The notes below the pieces were generated by a model, which was given only the letters and a program-made list of their open reading frames with translations, was not told the DNA's origin and did not search any database. From the NCBI GenBank assembly GCA_009602735.1, contig WELA01013857.1, positions 92,180-154,647 on the forward strand: DNA of 62,468 bases. Direction: 5' to 3'. Positions 1 through 11,748 of this stretch are shown in pieces. Origin of the DNA: Mesotaenium endlicherianum. Its lineage: Eukaryota > Streptophyta > Zygnematophyceae > Zygnematales > Mesotaeniaceae. Made by a program: the position numbers and the translations under genes. Within the stretch, counting starts at the first letter, position 1; each line of letters begins with the position of its first letter.

Positions 1-262
1 CCCTCTCCCCCCGCCCCCCGGGCGCTGTCCCCCCCTGCGCATGCATGCCGATGCGCGTGTAAGGGGGGGGCTCACTAGGATTCTCTTGCATTGGCTTTGG
101 CTGCTATGCGTTTTGATGTCAAATGGCTGCACTGTGTGCGTGTCATGGTTCAGAGCTCGCCTCTTGCCCCGACTTGTGAGCTATTTTAGTTGTGCGTCAC
201 GTAAGATCATCAGTCAAATTGCCGATGGTGTCTCACAGCCGGCCGTGGATTTATGGCGGCAG

Positions 263-838
263 GATGGAGAAGAAGCTGGAGCAGACGAAGAAGAAGATCG
301 ACAAGATGCAGCTGGACATGAAGGTGAAGGAGGACCTAAAGACGGTGGCGCTGGGCACCTCCAAGATCAACTACATGGACCCCAGAATCTCCGTATCGTG
401 GTGCAAGCGGCACGACGTTCCCATTGAAAAGGTGTACATGCAGGGAATGCTAGCCTTTGTCCTGGATCTTGGTTCTGCCTTCCTCCGGGGGGTCCCTTTG
501 CTCTAGTCGTCGTGCGTGCACTTTTTTCTTTATGAAGTGCCCATCTCCCGTCCGTTCTCTGTTGGGGCGTCGTCGTTCCTCGGGAGTATTGAGTAGAGTC
601 TCGTTGTTTTGAAGTTTGCAGCCAGGCCAGGTTTGTTGTGGTATGGTTTCACGGTGTCGCGTGCCTGCCTAGTTTGGCTATCGGTCAGTAATTCGTCGGG
701 GATTAGCTTTGGAAACGCAAAGGTGGTTCAGTGTTGACCTGTGTGCACGATGAGGTGGTATGGGTGCAGATATTCAACAAGTCGCTATTAGCGAAATTTG
801 CCTGGGCTATGGATGTGCCCCCAGACTTCAGATTCTGA
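263..838 (+). CDS. TOP1: DNA topoisomerase I, C-terminal exons (partial)
   Basis: Last two exons of nuclear type IB topoisomerase, which relaxes supercoils through a 3'-phosphotyrosine link. Exon 263-431 encodes the end of the coiled linker and the active-site segment: [20 protein letters not shown] contains the SKINYxDPR motif with the catalytic tyrosine. Exon 770-838 encodes [14 protein letters not shown], then the PDFRF carboxyl terminus and TGA at 836-838. The intron 432-769 is GT-AG and phase 0, and the joined protein matches the conserved plant C-terminus. The upstream exons lie outside the window, so bases 1-262 are read as intron. An AATAAA-like signal follows the stop near 843. The exact acceptor near 262 is inferred. 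Confidence 0.93.
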
Positions 839-2082
839 GACCAAATAAATGTACACTTCAAGCGGAACTTTTTGGATGAGGCCTTTGGAATTTTCCATTG
901 GTGGTAGTTGAAGGCAGGGCAGTCTACATTATACTTTGGGTCTCACTGGCATGTGTGGAAATACACAGAGCCCAAGGAAGAAGCCAATACATGAGGCTGA
1001 GGTATTCTAAACTAGATAGTGGAAGGTGTAGGCAGAACACTCAGGTGGTGGCATTCGTCTTGAGAGAACATAGAATTGTGCCAAACGAGAATGTAATAAT
1101 ATGCCTTGATTAATGAGTGAATGTATTATGGTGATAAGTAGTTAATTGCTTCAGCAGGAATGCTGCTTAGATGGCCTACTGTTTCAAAGAGGTACTTTTG
1201 AATATTATAGCCAGCTTGAAATCTGCTTCCTGCCTTCAGAGTCAAGGGTGGTTTCGAGAAAAAGTGTGGGCTACATTCTCAAGATTTTAACGGCTAAGTT
1301 TTCAAACTACTTAGCTAGGTGCCCAGCTAAAAGATGGAAATATCTCCAGCCATGAGATGCACTATCACGTATTGAAGTACCCATCACATCATCCTGTGGG
1401 TCTGTTGTATTCAAAGGAGGTATTGGCATCCAAAGTCCTTCTCTTCATCCAGTGCAGCATTGAGACCTTGCAATGACATAACATGCACAGAAAGTGGGCT
1501 ACTCTCGGAGATTTCAGACATGTTTCTTCTCAAGCAGGACAGCTGGTATGTGATCAGTCAGAATGAAGAGCTCCCCATATGGTACTGCGCTTGGCTGCAG
1601 TGCGAGTACGTAATACAAGCAAAACTTGCAACGCTACAACTTCCGCAACTTCCATTCTCAGCACTCAAATTTGCCCAGTTGCACAACCCAGGATAGCTCA
1701 TCAAGCTAGAAGCCAAGAGGCTGGAGATGAATCAGACATACCTGGCAGTTTAAATACTGGTGTCAGGTCTGAAGGCAAGTCAACCTTCTGTGACAGGAAC
1801 AACTAAACAAATTCTTGCTCCTCAGACCTAAAGTGCTTGCACTGCCCATTTGCGCTTATGTAAGCTGTCCTACAGGCCTCCACAGCACCCACCTGAAGTG
1901 TTTGGTCCAGGCAGAAGGTGACCTTATAGCTAGCTATCTATATACATATCCTACATTCTGCTTGCAGGCAACGTTGTCCAACTTCAAAGGCCTACAGTAA
2001 TTACCCCTCTTTAGCAGGTATCCTTAAGATACACCATTTATTACTTTGACCCTGCAGGTATGTCACTCTGCCCTTCCAAACC
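839..2082. other. Intergenic region between TOP1 and V-ATPase D
   Basis: TOP1 3' UTR followed by AT-rich sequence. The short open frames here (898-1113, 1146-1355, 1460-1806, 1815-2000) show no family motif, no splice continuity and no protein-like composition, so no gene is called. Confidence 0.5.
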
Positions 2083-2826
2083 TCAAAAAATGATATCATT
2101 ATCCTTCTCCTCCTCAACTCCTGCTAGACTATCCACATGCTTTGCCGCGTGCTCAGATTGTTTCTGCTTCGTCTTCTCAGCTTCCCTCTTCTTGTAGGAC
2201 TGAACTTTCTTAAGACGGAAAAACTCTTCCCTCTCGAGCTCATCAAGCTCAGCAAGAATGTAAGAGACCGTGTTTTCGAGACGAGGCTTAACTACATTCT
2301 CCAAAGCATTCACGCGTCTGTTTGTGGTCTTGATGGCTTCATCCAATGTAAGAAAGGAAGTTTGCAGAGATGCAAGCTCCACCAAAAGCTCAATGGCTCT
2401 AACATATGCTGCTCGACAAAGCTGAATCTGCTGCCCTCCTCTTGCCAGACCAGTTAGAGCCAATTTGGTATCCACGGCCTCAGTGAAATGTTCAAACTTC
2501 GGCAGCTTAACACCTGCGATGTTATCCTGCTTTGCTTTGACTTTCACAGTGGCCTGCTCCACATTCTCAAAGACAGTGTGCTTGATATTATCTCCAGCGG
2601 CATACTTTGCCTCTGTCAATGCAAAAGCTGCATTTTTCATAACATCCCCCATCTCTTGCTTGGTTTGCACGATCTTCTTCAAGATTTGGCGAAACTGCAT
2701 GGTGAGGGCATCACTTTTCTTCTTCAGAAGCTGGTGTCCTTTCGTAGCTCCTACTAAACGAGCCTTTACTGTGGTCAGGACGGTCACCGTAGGTGCCACA
2801 GTAAGCCGCTGCCCCTGAGAACCCAT
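2083..2826 (-). CDS. VHA-D: V-type proton ATPase subunit D
   Basis: Subunit D is part of the central rotor stalk of the vacuolar/endomembrane H+-ATPase and couples ATP hydrolysis in V1 to rotation of the Vo ring. The 247-residue product from ATG 2826 is a nearly complete vATP-synt_D protein (plant forms are about 260 aa). It opens with [16 protein letters not shown], then the conserved [21 protein letters not shown] helix, the [12 protein letters not shown] region and a C-terminal helix with [17 protein letters not shown]. The open frame extends upstream to 2901, but that part resembles no family member, so the internal Met is preferred. The gene is intronless here. It is convergent with TOP1. 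Confidence 0.95.
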   Translation of the reverse strand: MGSQGQRLTVAPTVTVLTTVKARLVGATKGHQLLKKKSDALTMQFRQILKKIVQTKQEMGDVMKNAAFALTEAKYAAGDNIKHTVFENVEQATVKVKAKQDNIAGVKLPKFEHFTEAVDTKLALTGLARGGQQIQLCRAAYVRAIELLVELASLQTSFLTLDEAIKTTNRRVNALENVVKPRLENTVSYILAELDELEREEFFRLKKVQSYKKREAEKTKQKQSEHAAKHVDSLAGVEEEKDNDIIF

Positions 2827-3399
2827 GATGAATCTAAAAGTCGCTCCAAGGAATCTCCTTGACAACTGCTGCTTTGATGAGTAGGGATATGTCAAGACCA
2901 ATCTATAACCGCCGTGATTTCAGGTGGACCGATGTCCGAGTACTTTCCTTAATAATAGTTTCGAGATGCAGAAGGGCAGTGAGAAGGTTGCAATGTTGTA
3001 AACAAGGACAAGCTATGGAAAGCTCCCAACATGCAATATATCGTCAATGGCCCCCTTTGTCTAAACTCAACATGCCTGCATCCTACACCAAGAGTGGGCA
3101 CGACGTTGTTTCGACGTTCCACAACCTCGGCGTCCGGAGTCAGACCGCGTATACGGTTTGACATATCGGCAACCTCCTGACGAATGCTGGGCTGCACAAT
3201 GAAGGCGATTTTTCACAAATACAAAATGTCAAAATACTTCAAACGATTGGTTGTGCCTAAGCGCGTCGGACCCATTCACACGCGCCATGCCTACCGATAA
3301 ACAACCAACTCATGTCGCACACGTAGCACTTCAACCTTCACACACAAAAAAAAAAAAAAAATCGCCAGTTCCATGGGGTGGAAACTCCTTTTGCGAATC

Positions 3400-3605
3400 C
3401 GGGTGAAATAGCACCCAAAATTCAAGTTTTAAATTAGCGCCCTGAAATCAAAATGTCAAAATTAGTACAGTGAATTTAGTGACCTTTAATCAAAAAAATA
3501 TGTATTAATAGCGCCCTAAAACCAAACTGGGAAATTTAGTGACAAGATTCAGAAATTTAAAGGCTCCGAATTCAAAATCTCTGAAAATTAGCGCCCAGTT
3601 TCCCC
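3400..3605. repeat. Degenerate tandem repeat with recurring GCGCCC and ATTTAGTGAC
   Basis: The phrases AATTAGCGCCC/AATAGCGCCC recur three times, and AATTTAGTGAC recurs between them, separated by AAATCAAAA-type spacers. Unit spacing is irregular (about 50-90 bp), so this is an eroded repeat rather than a clean satellite. No coding potential. Confidence 0.5.
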
Positions 3606-3833
3606 CCCATGGCCAGTTCCCATAAATGAGCTGCCTATTACCTTCCTAGGGCCATGGTTACCATCGCCTAAAAAAGTCACGCATCTCACACAACGCTGTC
3701 ATCGTCAACACTCATGCATCATAAGCAATAACTACCTAAGACAAGGCAACAAGCATCTTATGAGCTCTGCTAAGTAGTTCTTTAGCCAATCAAACTCTCG
3801 CCCAACTTGGCCTAGGAGGGTCAATGCAATTTA

Positions 3834-3857
3834 GATATATATATATATATATATATA
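3834..3857. repeat. (AT)n microsatellite
   Basis: Uninterrupted AT dinucleotide run directly visible in the sequence. Confidence 0.9.
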
Positions 3858-5095
3858 ATCACATCAGCGACAATGCAAGGCAAGGAAAGCTTCCAAAGTT
3901 CAAAGAAATAATTTCGCGAAAATCTCTGTTCTTTTGGAAATTATGAAGGGTTTTCAAAACATCAAATACTTTTGACTAGTGCTAGTCTTGCTGGTCAACA
4001 CCTAAGCATCTCCCTCTAATTGTGGAGTTTCCTCGCGTTTGCGTTCGACACATCCGAGTGTTGGTAGCACACAAGCTTTGCTTAACGGTAGGTTACCTCT
4101 GAAAATTAAGGATAGGCACAAAAGCCTCACCTTTCAATGAGGCAGACCCTTGCCATTACTAGTCTTTCTCAAATTTCCACTAACTTTTGCAAATTATTTT
4201 TCTAGAGTCTAGCAATCTGCCACGAATCCCTCGAGGGTGCAAAGAGCTGAACTTACCACAGTTGGAACACTATAACGACTTTTACCAACTTCTTGCAGCT
4301 TCTAACAACCACTGTGCACTCAGTCGCAGCCTTCGATGACCTGCAGTGGTCGTAATTCAATCGCTCAAGAGATAAGTATTGTAGTGATATAAGTTATAAT
4401 ATATTAGTTTGTTCTTATTTTAATATTTTTGAATCTTTTTACAGTAATTTTGTGTGGATGTGTGTATAGATACTCTAGTGACTTGGTTTGTGTCCCTTGA
4501 ACCTTCTAAGGCATTTTCAAAGTTAAAGGAAGGACCTAGAAGAACTCCATGTGGCAAAAGTCAAATATGCCATTTTTAGGTCAAAAGAACATGTGTACAT
4601 TATTCTAGAAAGTGGTGGCAATTTTTGGGATATGTTGGGTGCCAAGACATCACCATGCACCTTATGTAGCAAGTATATAAGCAAGAGCTATAACATTGAA
4701 AGGCATTTGAGAATCACTCTTGCAAAATTCCAAAAATGCATTCACTTTCAAGAAGCCAACTCTCTTTCAAAAAGCTACCACTTGTGTTCAAAGATCCTTG
4801 TCTTGGAATGATGAAGTATTCTATTTTCTTAAGTACTTTATCTCTCTGTTTCACTACAAGTACACACACGGTGGAGAGCGCGTCGGTTCACCTGCGTCGA
4901 CCTGCTTCACATTTGATTTGCACGCGCGATCGGCAAGTTGAAAATTACAACCGCAACACGATGTATGTTGCAACGACTTGGAGGCATTGAAGCTGCTATA
5001 GAGGTTGCCGACCAACGTGCGGTTCATTGCCTGCAACATCACGTCCACACGTGATATTGACGCGCTCTTAGCTCTCTTACAAATGTTGGTAACAT

Positions 5096-5205
5096 ATTGT
5101 TGGCCTAGTTATAGGATACGCACGTATTGGTCGACCGCCGCCGTAAAACGCGACGTATTACGGCGTATTTCAAAAATACGTATAATACAAACAATTGGTA
5201 AATAA
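5096..5205 (+). repeat. hAT left terminus: target duplication, TIR and subterminal repeats
   Basis: TSD ATTGTTGG at 5096-5103, TIR from 5104, then several ACGTATT-type motifs in both orientations up to about 5205 (for example GACGTATTACGGCGTATTT and AATACGTATAATAC). Confidence 0.85.
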
Positions 5206-6449
5206 AGAGACTGACTTTATTATCTTCAAGCCGCTCTATTCGTATTTATTCATTTCAAAAATGTTTGGGCTCACGCGACATTTCGTGCACGTACGGGCTA
5301 TCGAACTGGATCGAGTCGCGCGAGTGAGAGACTTAATTTTATCCAACCGTCGCAATGACCTTTTTCGGTGATGGACAGTAAGTCAATACGTACTCGACGC
5401 TCGTCTGTTGAAGTCATTCGTAACCCTTTTAAATGACAGCCTGCAGGTTGTGGCAAAAACTAAACTTCAGCCTTCAGCTCATAGACAGAATTGTGGACTC
5501 TACACTCTACAGGGGCTTCTCGACCACTCCCGACCCCCCTCAAATTAAGAAAGACCAATACAAACAGCCATTATGCGTGAAAAATGATATAATATAATGT
5601 GTGTAACGAGTCAATGTCCGTTACATGGCACTTGCTTCATTGCTTTTTTAAATTAAAATTAGTGCAGTCTTTCTGATTTTTGACTTTTCATGTCCACATT
5701 GAATCATTTGCATGTATTATACTTCAAGTTTCTGCACTTAAAATTTTAATGTAGTTGCTGTCGCAGCGATGTTGTATGTACAAGTTGTCACCATGTTGTT
5801 ACTTGTAACTTGTGTTCCAAATGTTTATCTCCAACCTTTTGCAAATAGTGTATTTTAGTAAGAGCCCTATCTGAGTGCACAACGTAATATACAATTCATA
5901 TTTTAACACTGTTATTCTTCCTTGAACTAGCATAGGCTACAGCCTACATGATGCATGTCCTACTGCATAATAAGTTGTGAACAACTGGACAATGTGACTA
6001 GGAACACCATGAATATGAAATGTGCTGGAGCCTGGTAGCTTGCTTAGTACGTTATCAAATTTATCGAAGTAGCTTATTCATTGAAGTACAACAGGTTTCT
6101 TAACAAGGTGAGCAATACATATGATTACAATGCTAAGTGTGAAGTGGAGTGCATGTCATGAAGCTATGCAAGTAACTGAATGAGCTAAGAGCATCTCATT
6201 GAAATTTCAAATTTTCAGCGACAACAGGTGTACAATGTAGATCAATGGACAGTTTGCAAGCACCTCATTGAGTAACCAAACTTCAAGCCATGCATACAAA
6301 TTGTCAAAGAGTAAGCACTACATAATGAAAAAACGGCGTGTAGAATACTCAATCAGATATTATATATAATATGTACACATAGTACAAGCTTCATGGAGCT
6401 CTGCTAAACATCCCGACTCCCACCTACACAACATCATCCTCATTCTTCT
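5206..6449. other. Non-coding 3' part of the hAT element
   Basis: AT-rich interior between the left subterminal repeats and the end of the transposase gene. I see no open frame with recognisable content; it probably holds the 3' UTR of the minus-strand gene. Confidence 0.5.
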
Positions 6450-7259
6450 TCAAAGACAGGTGCAATGTGCCTGCTCGGAGTTCTCTTGACCCCACCCCTT
6501 TCCATTTCTTCTTAGCCTGAGGTGAGAGTGGACCTTCACCAATTTCTCAGCTCGAGACTGTTTCATCCGATTCCTTTTCTTATTGTGAATGAAATCATAC
6601 TCCGACCAGTTCCTCTCACAAGAGCTTGCTGAGGACACCAAACCAAGAACTCAAGTTTGCAATTGAGGAGTGCTGGAACCATGACTCTTCCACCAAAAGA
6701 CTCCAGACTTAGACTCCGCTTCCTTGTCTGCCTTAGGGTTGTTAAAACTGAAACCCACCCTCCCCTTGTATTGCTCATACTGCTCTCGAATAATATCCTG
6801 CTCCTCAGCACCAGGGACTACCTTGTGCAAAGTAGAGTACCACCCCTTCATGACCTCCTCATTAGTATGCTGCTCATGATCTTGGAAGAGAGGGTGTAGC
6901 ATGTACCCAGCTGCATGCAAAGGTGAATGGGAAAAATCCCACTTGACCTTGACAATCTCTACCAACCTGTCCAGCTGCTCCTCTTCCAGGTTTCCATCTA
7001 GCGCCTTGATGAAATCCTGTAACTCAGCCATGGCATTGTACACTAGACCCATGGCAGGTTGGTTCCCATCAACTCCTCGGAGAAGCTTTACCAGCCTCTC
7101 GGTGACCTTCAACAGCACCTCCACTTTGTCCCAGAAGTCTTCATCACCGACTACAGCCATTGCTACAAGACAGTCTTTCTTCAGAAGAAAGGCCTCTCAC
7201 ATGCTCTTTCCAAGCATCCCGCAGCAACATGACCTACAAAGATTGCTTCACCTGCAAAG

Positions 7260-8285
7260 AGCATAAGAAGCAGGACAAAGTAAATAAGTGCCAGTATAAC
7301 AGCAATCAAAAGGCCCATAGCAGCAGAAACAACAGCCACAAACAGCCATAGCAAATCCACTAGCAGCACTAATAAGTAGCATAGAAACAGCCTTAGCAAA
7401 GCCCAATGGCAACACTAATAACATGCACATAATACAGGCACAACAGACATCCAGAGAAGCACAAAAAAGAGCCATAATAGAGGCTTACAGAAACACAAAA
7501 AACAGGCAAAAAAAGGCCAAAAATAGCACTAACAAAAGGCCACAATATTGGCAGAAGAAGACCCTATATCAACACTAATAAGAGGAAAAAAATCAATCCA
7601 TTTGAAGAAAGAACAGCTAAGGAAACTCCATAAAAAGCCCTATAGCAGCACACAAAAGAGCAAAACAAATAGCCATAAAAAGGGCCCACACAAGCAAAAA
7701 TAAAGTCATAATAAAGCCCCACATAAGCACTAGTAACACACGTCAACAGTTGTAATGAAGCCCCATAGAAAGTCTACTAACACCCACATGAACAGCCATA
7801 AGAATGAGATATAGCCGCACTTATAACAGGCTGAAAAACAGCCAATGAAAAGCCATCTCAAAAAGGCCATAACCAGGCCCTATAGCAGCACTCAAAACAA
7901 CAAAAGAAACAGCCATAATAAAGCCTTATTGCAGCATGTTCAGACCAAAAAAACGGCCATAAGAAAGGTTCACACACGCACTAGTGGTACATAAAAAAGC
8001 ATAATAAAGCCCCATATAAGCACCAGTAACAGACACATAGACAGCCTTAAGAATGACCCATAGAAGAACTACAAAAACACAAAATAACAATCATAAAAGA
8101 GAGTCATAGTAGCACTAACATAAGGCATGACAACAGTCATACCACATCCAAGAGCACAACAAAAAAACAGCCATTAACATAAACCATAAGAATTCTCAAT
8201 ATCAGGAGTAAAAACAGGCCACAAAACAGCCACAACGGCACTAATAACAGAAGCCATAAAAGAAATAAAAGTACTCTGGATGAGA
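7260..8285. repeat. Degenerate A-rich tandem repeats in hAT transposase intron 3
   Basis: The phrases AACAGCCATAA, AAAGCCCCATA and AGCACTAATAA recur dozens of times with a rough period of 30-40 bp and much variation in order. They fill the intron between exons 3 and 4 and stop near both splice sites. Not coding; not a CRISPR array, since the units are imperfect and lack uniform spacers. Confidence 0.7.
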
Positions 8286-8569
8286 GCAGTACCTCAAAAA
8301 GGCGTCCTAGCATGATGATGCTTGTCAGAAATCGAGTCTGACACCACATCTTCAGCTCCAACAATGACTCTTTGCGAAAAAGTGCGAGAGGCTTGTGGTG
8401 GTTGCGGATGTACACAACCACTTGCTTACCTCTGTCCACTAAGTCCTTGATCCAGGCTTCTTTGGCCATGTCTTCCAAGAGAAGATCGACACCGTGTGCA
8501 GTGCAAGCCGTCCATGTCATGTGAGGATACTCCACTTCTATGTGTTTGCCTGCAATAAGATAATAACAA

Positions 8570-9310
8570 CATCAATAGACCATAATACATATAGACAACA
8601 TCATGATGCCTACCGAAGCTATCTAAAATAACGACTAAATTCAGATATAACACAACCACTACAAAACACACAACAAAAAGCAAATTGGAATAGCAAATTG
8701 TAAAGGCGACGTGACACGCACTACAAAGCACACCAAGTACCTGATAAACACATGAGAGAGCAAGGCAAAAAACACAATGAGGGAGCAAAAATTTTTAAAA
8801 TACAAACTAGCTGCAGCTTGACAACACCAGAGAGCATGCAAGTGGCAGGAAAAATACAAACGGTAGCAGACAGCACATGTAATATGTCTCAGTCCTGACA
8901 GCACAAATATGAACATAGAAAATGACAGATGGTACAGCACACACACATACACAAGTACACAAATAAAGTGTCTGACAACGCACAAAATCACATACAAAAA
9001 ATGAAAGCACTAGCATCCAGCACAAACTGAGAGTCTAGAGCTAAGAGCACACAACACAATCAGAAAACTAGAGCACACACCAGCAGGCAGCAAGCACACC
9101 ACAAAAACACAAATATCATATTGCACAGCCCACACATACACAAGGCACATCCAAAAATATGTGCGACAGCACACACAATTACAAGCAGGCAGCACACACA
9201 GACTACAGTCACAAGCAGCACCAGACACCAGACAGCAAATACAATTTGAAGCAGACAGCACACAGCAAAGCCAGAAATAAACACAATCACTACCCACATT
9301 CATACAAAAT
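8570..9310. repeat. Degenerate CA/AGCACAC-rich repeats in hAT intron 2
   Basis: Recurring CAGACAGCACAC, AGCACACAC and ACAAAT phrases fill the intron between exons 2 and 3. The composition resembles, but is not identical to, the repeats of the neighbouring introns. Confidence 0.6.
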
Positions 9311-10299
9311 GACACCACGAAGCAACAATTTAAAAAAAAATGCAGCTCTTACACATGAAGCACGTCCCCCGCAATTACATGGCTAAACTACATGCATAAA
9401 GGAATATTGAATGCATTACTTGCAGCCTTGCAGACAGCAGCTGAGTCTGTGCAGATTTGGAGAATGTTGTCGGCTCCAAGTTGGTCAATGACCTCTCGGA
9501 ACAAGACCGCAAGGTACGCCGCACTCTTCATCATATTCTCCGTGTTGACCGCCTTCAAGAAGACCTCGCCCTCAGGAGAAGCAGCCATGAAGCTGATGAG
9601 GAGTCTCTTCGTGTGGTCCGTCCACCCATCCGATGTCACCGTGAACTTGTTGATTCCAGCCCTCTCGATGAATTGCGCCACTTGCTTTTCTGTAACAGCT
9701 GCTTCTTTGTCTAGCAGAACAGTTCTCAAGCGGTCAACTTGAGGAGGCATGTACCAAGAACCAGCCTTAACAACAGCTCTGAATGCTTTTGAATACGATA
9801 AGCTATTGGCAACATTGAACGCCAATGCATTATCATAAAAGAATCTAGCTATGGCCTGATCAGCAAATTCTCTATGGGTAATATTAAAAGCGGCCTCTAA
9901 GGTAGTCTGACTCCCACCCTGACTCAATGGTCCAGAAGCAGTAGCAATATCAAGCATAGCAGATTTGTGGCGCAACATTCTGATGTAGGCCAACTCATCT
10001 GTATTCTTCTGCTTTTGGATCCTCTTCACATCATCTTCATGCACCACCCTCGCCATGTGCTCGGCGACATCTGCATCCACCTTGGGACATATAGCAATTC
10101 CTCGATCTCTAATTTGAGACAAGTGCAAGTGGATTCTAGTGCATGCTTTCGACGTCTCGAAATCACAGAACAAGCACTTGACTCTGCCTTGCTTGGAATC
10201 CTTTGAGTCGGGTACAAGGGTTACATACTGCCACTCAAAGCGTTCTCCATTGAAGAACGCAGCTGCAGATTGTTTACCTGAAAAAATTGCATACACAAA

Positions 10300-11060
10300 A
10301 TTTGATAAGCATGATGAAAGTGACTCAAATGAAGCTGACAGCACACCAAAGAGCACCTGCCAGACACAGCAGAGCAGACAAAAAAATGACCTCACGCACA
10401 TACTGCAGATTGTACCAGACGGTAGCAATTTGCACAGGAGTCTTTATAAGTAGCAGAATCAGAGCAATAGACAAGAATAGTAGCCAATAGAAGACAAAAC
10501 ACATAGACGAAAGAGCATAGCAGCCAATAGGGAAAAGCTGTAAAAACAGCTAAGAATGACAACGGAGCATACAGCTAACAATAGAGCATAGTAGACAAAA
10601 TAGCAAAAAATAGAGCATGTCAAAAAATTATAAGCACACAACAGAGCAGACACAAAAATAACATCAACTACATAAGTGCATTGTACCAGATTGTAGTAGA
10701 TTAAAAAGCAAGCATTTTAAATTGCGGATACAGAGCAATATACAAAATAGCAAATTATAGCACACAAAATAGAGCAGAATTATATTAGAGGATAGTTGCA
10801 AAAACATCTAAGAATAATAATCGAGCACACAGCTAACACTAGAGCAGGTAAAACAGCAAATAAAATAGCAGACAATAGTGTATTGCACAAAAGCACTGAC
10901 ATCCAATAGAGCAGGTTACGGAAGTGGAGTAAACATCCACAAAAAAAGAAGTGCTGAAGCACATGGAAATAGACATGTAGGGTCTACCAGCAAAACAACT
11001 AGCAGCCACACTAAAATTGAAAAGCAGACAGCAGGCAGGGCAAACTGACAAAACAGACAG
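10300..11060. repeat. Degenerate AGAGCA-rich repeats in hAT intron 1
   Basis: Phrases such as AGCACACAACAGAGCAGACA, AATAGAGCA and AAAATAGCAAA recur throughout the first intron of the transposase gene, giving all three introns a family resemblance. Confidence 0.6.
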
Positions 11061-11639
11061 CATCACTGGATCATCCCACTTGGTGTCGAAGAGATCCTAA
11101 TCACCTCCCATAGAAAACAAAAAGAATAGCACATCTGGTACAGCTTACGTTTACGTTTGGAGTTATGGGCATCTCTTGCACTTGAAGCCTCCTCCACTGG
11201 TTGTTCTTCATCGTCCATGGAGTCGTCGAAGTCAGAGATTTTCGGATCACCCATATTTGTCCTAACTTAACACCACACACTAAGCACTTGAAATGAACTG
11301 GACAATGGCAGTTGTGGAGGCGAGAAATAGATCATTGAATGCCTTCGCATCGTAGTTGTAGTCCCGGAGAGTCCGGGTGTATCATTGCAATTACCAGTTG
11401 CTTTGGTGGGTAACGTTTGAGGTTTAGCTAATTTGGCACGTCAATGCAGTTGAAATCTACGATCTTAATGAGTTCCTATTTGACACCTGTACGCGCTGGA
11501 ACAAGATTTTGCCTCACCCGAGACTTCCCGCGTAATCTACGATGACTAGACCTGTCATCGCCTTTTTTTTGGTCACTTTGTCAAACTCTGTGAATTTCTT
11601 GTCCACCGCACGCGCGATCGGTTTATTGGTCGATTTGTA

Positions 11640-11748
11640 CGCCGACACACGTATTTAGCAAGGTATACGGCCATAGTTGACGAAATACGTGCGTACGTAT
11701 CCGTAATACGTATAAGACAAAAACGTATTCCATAACTAGGATTGCTGG
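11640..11748 (+). repeat. hAT right terminus: subterminal repeats, TIR and target duplication
   Basis: ACGTATT/AATACGT motifs from about 11650, the inverted terminal CCATAACTAGG ending at 11740, and TSD ATTGCTGG at 11741-11748. Confidence 0.85.

Larger units (their letters stand above)
2902..5095. other. Intergenic region with simple and degenerate repeats
   Basis: No gene recognised. It contains an A-run at 3347-3361, a degenerate internal repeat at about 3400-3605 and an (AT)n tract near 3834-3857. The ORFs at 4551-4990 lack recognisable motifs. Confidence 0.5.
6450..11254 (-). pseudogene. hAT transposase, split by introns, one in-frame stop
   Basis: Cut-and-paste transposase. Exon 1 (11254-11149) encodes an acidic start and a basic SKRKRK stretch. 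Exon 2 (10277-9420) encodes a BED-type zinc finger (CLFC then HLHL) and the DUF659 region with TSDGWTDHTKR. Exon 3 (8549-8293) encodes YPHMTWTACTAHGVDLLLED, a typical hAT segment. The last exon (from about 7178, acceptor uncertain) encodes DEDFWDKVEVLLKVTERL and the dimerisation region with SSASSCERNWSEYDFIHNKK. Introns 1 and 2 are GT-AG and phase-consistent (C|GT and A|GC). A TGA at 6653-6651 interrupts the C-terminal exon where relatives have Arg, so dimerisation would be lost unless read through. The gene lies wholly inside the 5104-11740 element. Confidence 0.88.
5104..11740 (-). mobile_element. Complete hAT-type DNA transposon (6.6 kb)
   Basis: The left end reads CCTAGTTATAGGATACG; the right end read on the other strand is CCTAGTTATGGAATACG, giving imperfect terminal inverted repeats. 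The flanks are ATTGTTGG (5096-5103) and ATTGCTGG (11741-11748), an 8-bp target duplication with one mismatch, which is the hallmark size for hAT elements. Both ends carry clustered ACGTATT/AATACGT subterminal motifs, the usual type of transposase-binding array. The interior holds one split transposase gene on the minus strand (6450-11254) with repeat-filled introns. Since the gene has a nonsense codon, the copy is probably not autonomous now. Confidence 0.92.

Noticed and set aside
898-2000. Several 60-80 codon open frames downstream of TOP1
   Set aside because: No motifs, no splice continuity, composition like intergenic DNA.
7260-8130. Possible CRISPR-like array
   Set aside because: Repeats are imperfect, A-rich and irregularly spaced, lie inside transposase introns of a eukaryotic element, and no cas genes are present.
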